NCBI GenBank assembly: GCA_030737875.1
Contig: CM060911.1
Location: 52,016,501-52,080,500, forward strand
Direction: 5' to 3'
Length of the DNA stretch: 64,000 nucleotides
Source of the DNA: Allium sativum
Lineage: Eukaryota; Streptophyta; Magnoliopsida; Asparagales; Amaryllidaceae
The position numbers were made by a program, and so were the translations under genes. This document shows positions 61,679-64,000 of the stretch, piece by piece. Numbering within the stretch: position 1 is the first letter of the stretch; each line of letters begins with the position of its first letter. A model generated the notes under the pieces. The model was not told the DNA's origin, made no database searches, and saw only the letters and a list, made by a program, of their open reading frames with translations.

Positions 61679-61683
61679 ACTGA
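61679..61683. repeat. Right TSD of element E (ACTGA)
   Basis: Pairs with 48285-48289 and restores the D sequence. Confidence 0.92.
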
Positions 61684-62914
61684 GGTGGTCGCCGGAGTTC
61701 GCTGGAGGCCGAAGGCATCACAGCAGGTGGCTCGGTGGCAGTTGGGTGGTCGGCTAGGTGGCCAACGACGGGTTTGGGTCTTCGCGTCGGGAGAGGGCGA
61801 TTGGGGGGAGGGGAGGCGGAGGGCTGTGGCGAGGTGGGGATGAACGAAGGCGGGTTGGCTGGGGGCTCGCGCTGGGGTAGGCGTCGGCGGCGCGAGGGGG
61901 ACCTGAACAGGGGGGGAGGGGGGCAACGCGGTGCTTAGGGAGTTTTTTTTCTTTCTTTTCATTTGAAGTCAACGGGGGGATCTGAGGGAATGAAGAAAAG
62001 GGGAGGGCCCTTTATAAATAAATATATATATTGTTTAATTAAATTTCAAAAAGGTACTTTTTAATTCTAACTCGAAATCGAACCCACAGACTGTCGTCCA
62101 TAGCTCATTACCCCCATTCTGAACACAATGCGATATGTATCGCAAGCCAGTTTGGCTGTTTCGATCAGTTTTCATCAAAATCAAAATATAAATCTATAAA
62201 TTGAATTTGAACGCACATTTCAATTTACCAGGGCCACATACTGACTCTATAAATTCCAGAAAAATATTTTCTAGCTTCGTATTGACGATACGGTCCTAAC
62301 AAAACTAATTTCATCGAATTTTGAGACTGTTTGAAAAATGGTCATTTTCCAGTCGATTAAAATCAACTAAAACTGGTCAAACGCGTTTTCCTTTGCCATG
62401 CTCACATATTAATTCGAAAAATTACGAATTTTGAAACCTAGCAATAACTTGACATCACGGATCCAATAAAAGTGGTTTCGTCGAAAACTGAGGTCGTTTG
62501 CAAAATTTCCATTTTTAAGGGCCAGAATTCCATAGCGACTATTCTGAATTTTCAACTGAACGTAACTTTTGATTCCCGCTATGAAATTTCAATTTTTTGG
62601 ATTCGTTGGAAAGATATTCTCCATTAGATTCTAATATTTTTGGTTTCGCCAAAATCCGGTATATTTTGAATCTTGTACGTTCATTTGAACTTTGAAATCG
62701 AATTTTCGAACTACCGCGCCATTTTCAATTCCTTTTAGAATTAAAATAAAATAATTATATTCTAACGACGATCTATATAAATATATACATTCTAATTCCA
62801 TTCAAAATAAATTTCTCATCGTCATTATTTAAATAATTCATTTTAAATATTCAAAATTCAATAAAATTGCCAAAATAAAAAATTTAAATTGGCTCAGATT
62901 TCCGGGTTGTTACA

Positions 62915-62919
62915 ATAAT
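62915..62919. repeat. Right TSD of element D (ATAAT)
   Basis: Pairs with 33978-33982. Confidence 0.88.
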
Positions 62920-64000
62920 CAATATTAAAATTCATATAAAAAGTAAATTTATTTATGAAATTCAATTGAATTCTATTTTTTGATTTGATTAGAGATTATA
63001 AACTGTTGAATTTAAATTTTAGAGAATAAGTGAAAACTAAATATTTTATTAATAAATAATGAAATTTGACATTATTGTAAACGAACTTAGAATTCGACGA
63101 GGCCATTTTTATAGATTCATAATAAAAAATTATTGTTGCGTTTCAAAATTCGTGTCAAACGGACTCAGTATGTGGATGTGCGAAGCAAAACCATTTGTTC
63201 AAAAACAGGCAATCAGTTTACAAAGCAACTTATGAGACTCAAAATTCGATTCCACTTTTTTTCTGAATTCGTATCGTCGAATAATGGTAAGATTCCAAGT
63301 TTCATGATTTTTAGAATCAGTATGTAGCCGTGCGTGATTTTTAAAGTGAAAAACAGACAATATTTTGACTTTAAAAATTCGTTTTTTGTGCATACGGACT
63401 CGGAATTCGACGAAACAATTTTCCTTAGGTCCGTAATGTCAAAGAGTAGCTTCATGTCAATTTTCATCGAAAACATAATCCATAGGTGGTGTCACGGATT
63501 TTTAAACGATGAAAATGAGCGATATTTGGTATAATAAAATATAAAATTAATAAAAAAATATTTTGGCTCCACTTTAAATTATCATTTCCACTTTATAACT
63601 TAACCCTAAACCTAAATCATGCAGCCCCTTCTTTCTTCTAAAATGAGAGCTTTCTTCTCTTTCAAAAGTCATAGAAACCAAAATACTCTTCTATAAATCA
63701 TAAGATAAATATATTTGTGATCCTCAATGGATTCTCTTCAATTTAGTATGGGTGTTGGAGGGGTTATAAGTGGTTTTGGTTGCTGCCATTTTTACAGCAT
63801 GGAGTTCATGTGGCTAGGGATGAGATTTTTGGTGAATTGAAGCTTTAATGCATGTTTTGATGGTTTTATTTGAGTTCGTGGTAGGAATTGTCAGTTGTAT
63901 GCAAAGTTTGGGGCAATTCGGAGAGAATTTTTGTTGAGAGGATTTCCATGTACGTGCATTTTGGGTCTGTAAATGTGAAATGGTGATGGAGTTTGAGTTT
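62920..64000 (+). repeat. Element C 3' LTR, second part, cut by the window end
   Basis: Continues 33794-33982 after the D insertion. It contains blocks GAATTCGACGA..CC.TTTTTA and GTTTCAAAATT..TCAGTATGTG shared with the U3 of D and E. A leader-like stretch (TTCTATAAATCATAAG near 63690, CT-rich before it) follows. Open frames at 63133-63534 are AT-rich and unsupported. The LTR end is not in the window. Confidence 0.75.

Larger units (their letters stand above)
33983..62914 (-). mobile_element. Element D: noncoding giant-LTR retrotransposon carrying two later insertions
   Basis: Bounded by ATAAT on both sides. Removing the nested solo LTR G and element E leaves LTRs of about 5886 and 5892 bp around 1029 bp of internal DNA. 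On the minus strand the LTR starts TGTAACAACCCGG and ends ..GTTGTTATA, so it ends in TA instead of CA. The primer site has one mismatch to iMet tRNA, and hairpin and purine tract are present. No coding capacity. It entered the 3' LTR of element C. Confidence 0.9.
43629..62914 (-). repeat. Element D 5' LTR (right), interrupted by element E
   Basis: D sequence occupies 43629-48289 and 61684-62914 (5892 bp together). The join GGGTACTGA|GGTGGTCGCCGG matches the unbroken copy at 41361 onward. It contains the 25-bp array 47469-47646, the dyad cluster 47885-48146, the donor 48230-48231, the leader island (48232-48289 plus 61684-62009) and the TATA box 62010-62018. Confidence 0.9.

Overview
This window comes from a plant nuclear genome, most likely a flowering plant with a large, repeat-rich genome. 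Evidence is the initiator-Met tRNA primer-binding site TGGTATCAGAGC next to LTR ends, a plant-type Ty3/Gypsy chromovirus polyprotein, 5-bp target-site duplications (TSDs), and AT-rich noncoding sequence. The species cannot be named. I see no intact host gene: the 64 kb is almost entirely nested LTR retrotransposons.

Layout. (1) 1-7494: element F, minus strand, cut by the window start. It has an LTR-like right end with a TATA box, a tRNA-like primer site, and two decayed, intron-containing coding regions on the opposite (plus) strand. (2) 7500-20969: element A, plus strand, TSD ACTAT. It is noncoding, with two LTRs of about 6.1 kb around only 1.3 kb of internal DNA. (3) 21091-31127: element B, minus strand, TSD TTCTT. 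It is a chromovirus, probably Tekay/Del clade, with LTRs of about 2.65 kb and one gag-pol frame broken by two in-frame stops. (4) 20975-21085 plus 31128-33982 plus 62920-64000: pieces of element C, plus strand, the oldest layer, noncoding. (5) 33983-62914: element D, minus strand, TSD ATAAT, with LTRs of about 5.9 kb around 1.03 kb internal. Its left LTR carries a solo LTR (G, 37452-40177, TSD CAACA) of the B family. Its right LTR carries element E (48290-61678, TSD ACTGA), a relative of D with 6.1-6.2 kb LTRs and 1.03 kb internal.

Order of events from nesting: C first; D entered the C 3' LTR; G and E later entered D; A and B entered the C 5' LTR side, A at or beside the junction with F.

How the parts fit. 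B is the only element with recognisable replication genes. A, C, D and E encode nothing recognisable but share B-like control elements: termini of the form TGTAAY..CCCG, the iMet primer site, a purine tract, a 7-4-7 hairpin just before that tract, and a leader block. Except in C, they also share a hairpin near the LTR 3' end. A hairpin downstream of the primer site in A, C, D and E shows compensatory base changes. I infer that these are non-autonomous, LARD-like giant-LTR elements mobilised in trans by chromoviruses of the B type. The shared RNA structures are the most interesting signal in the window.
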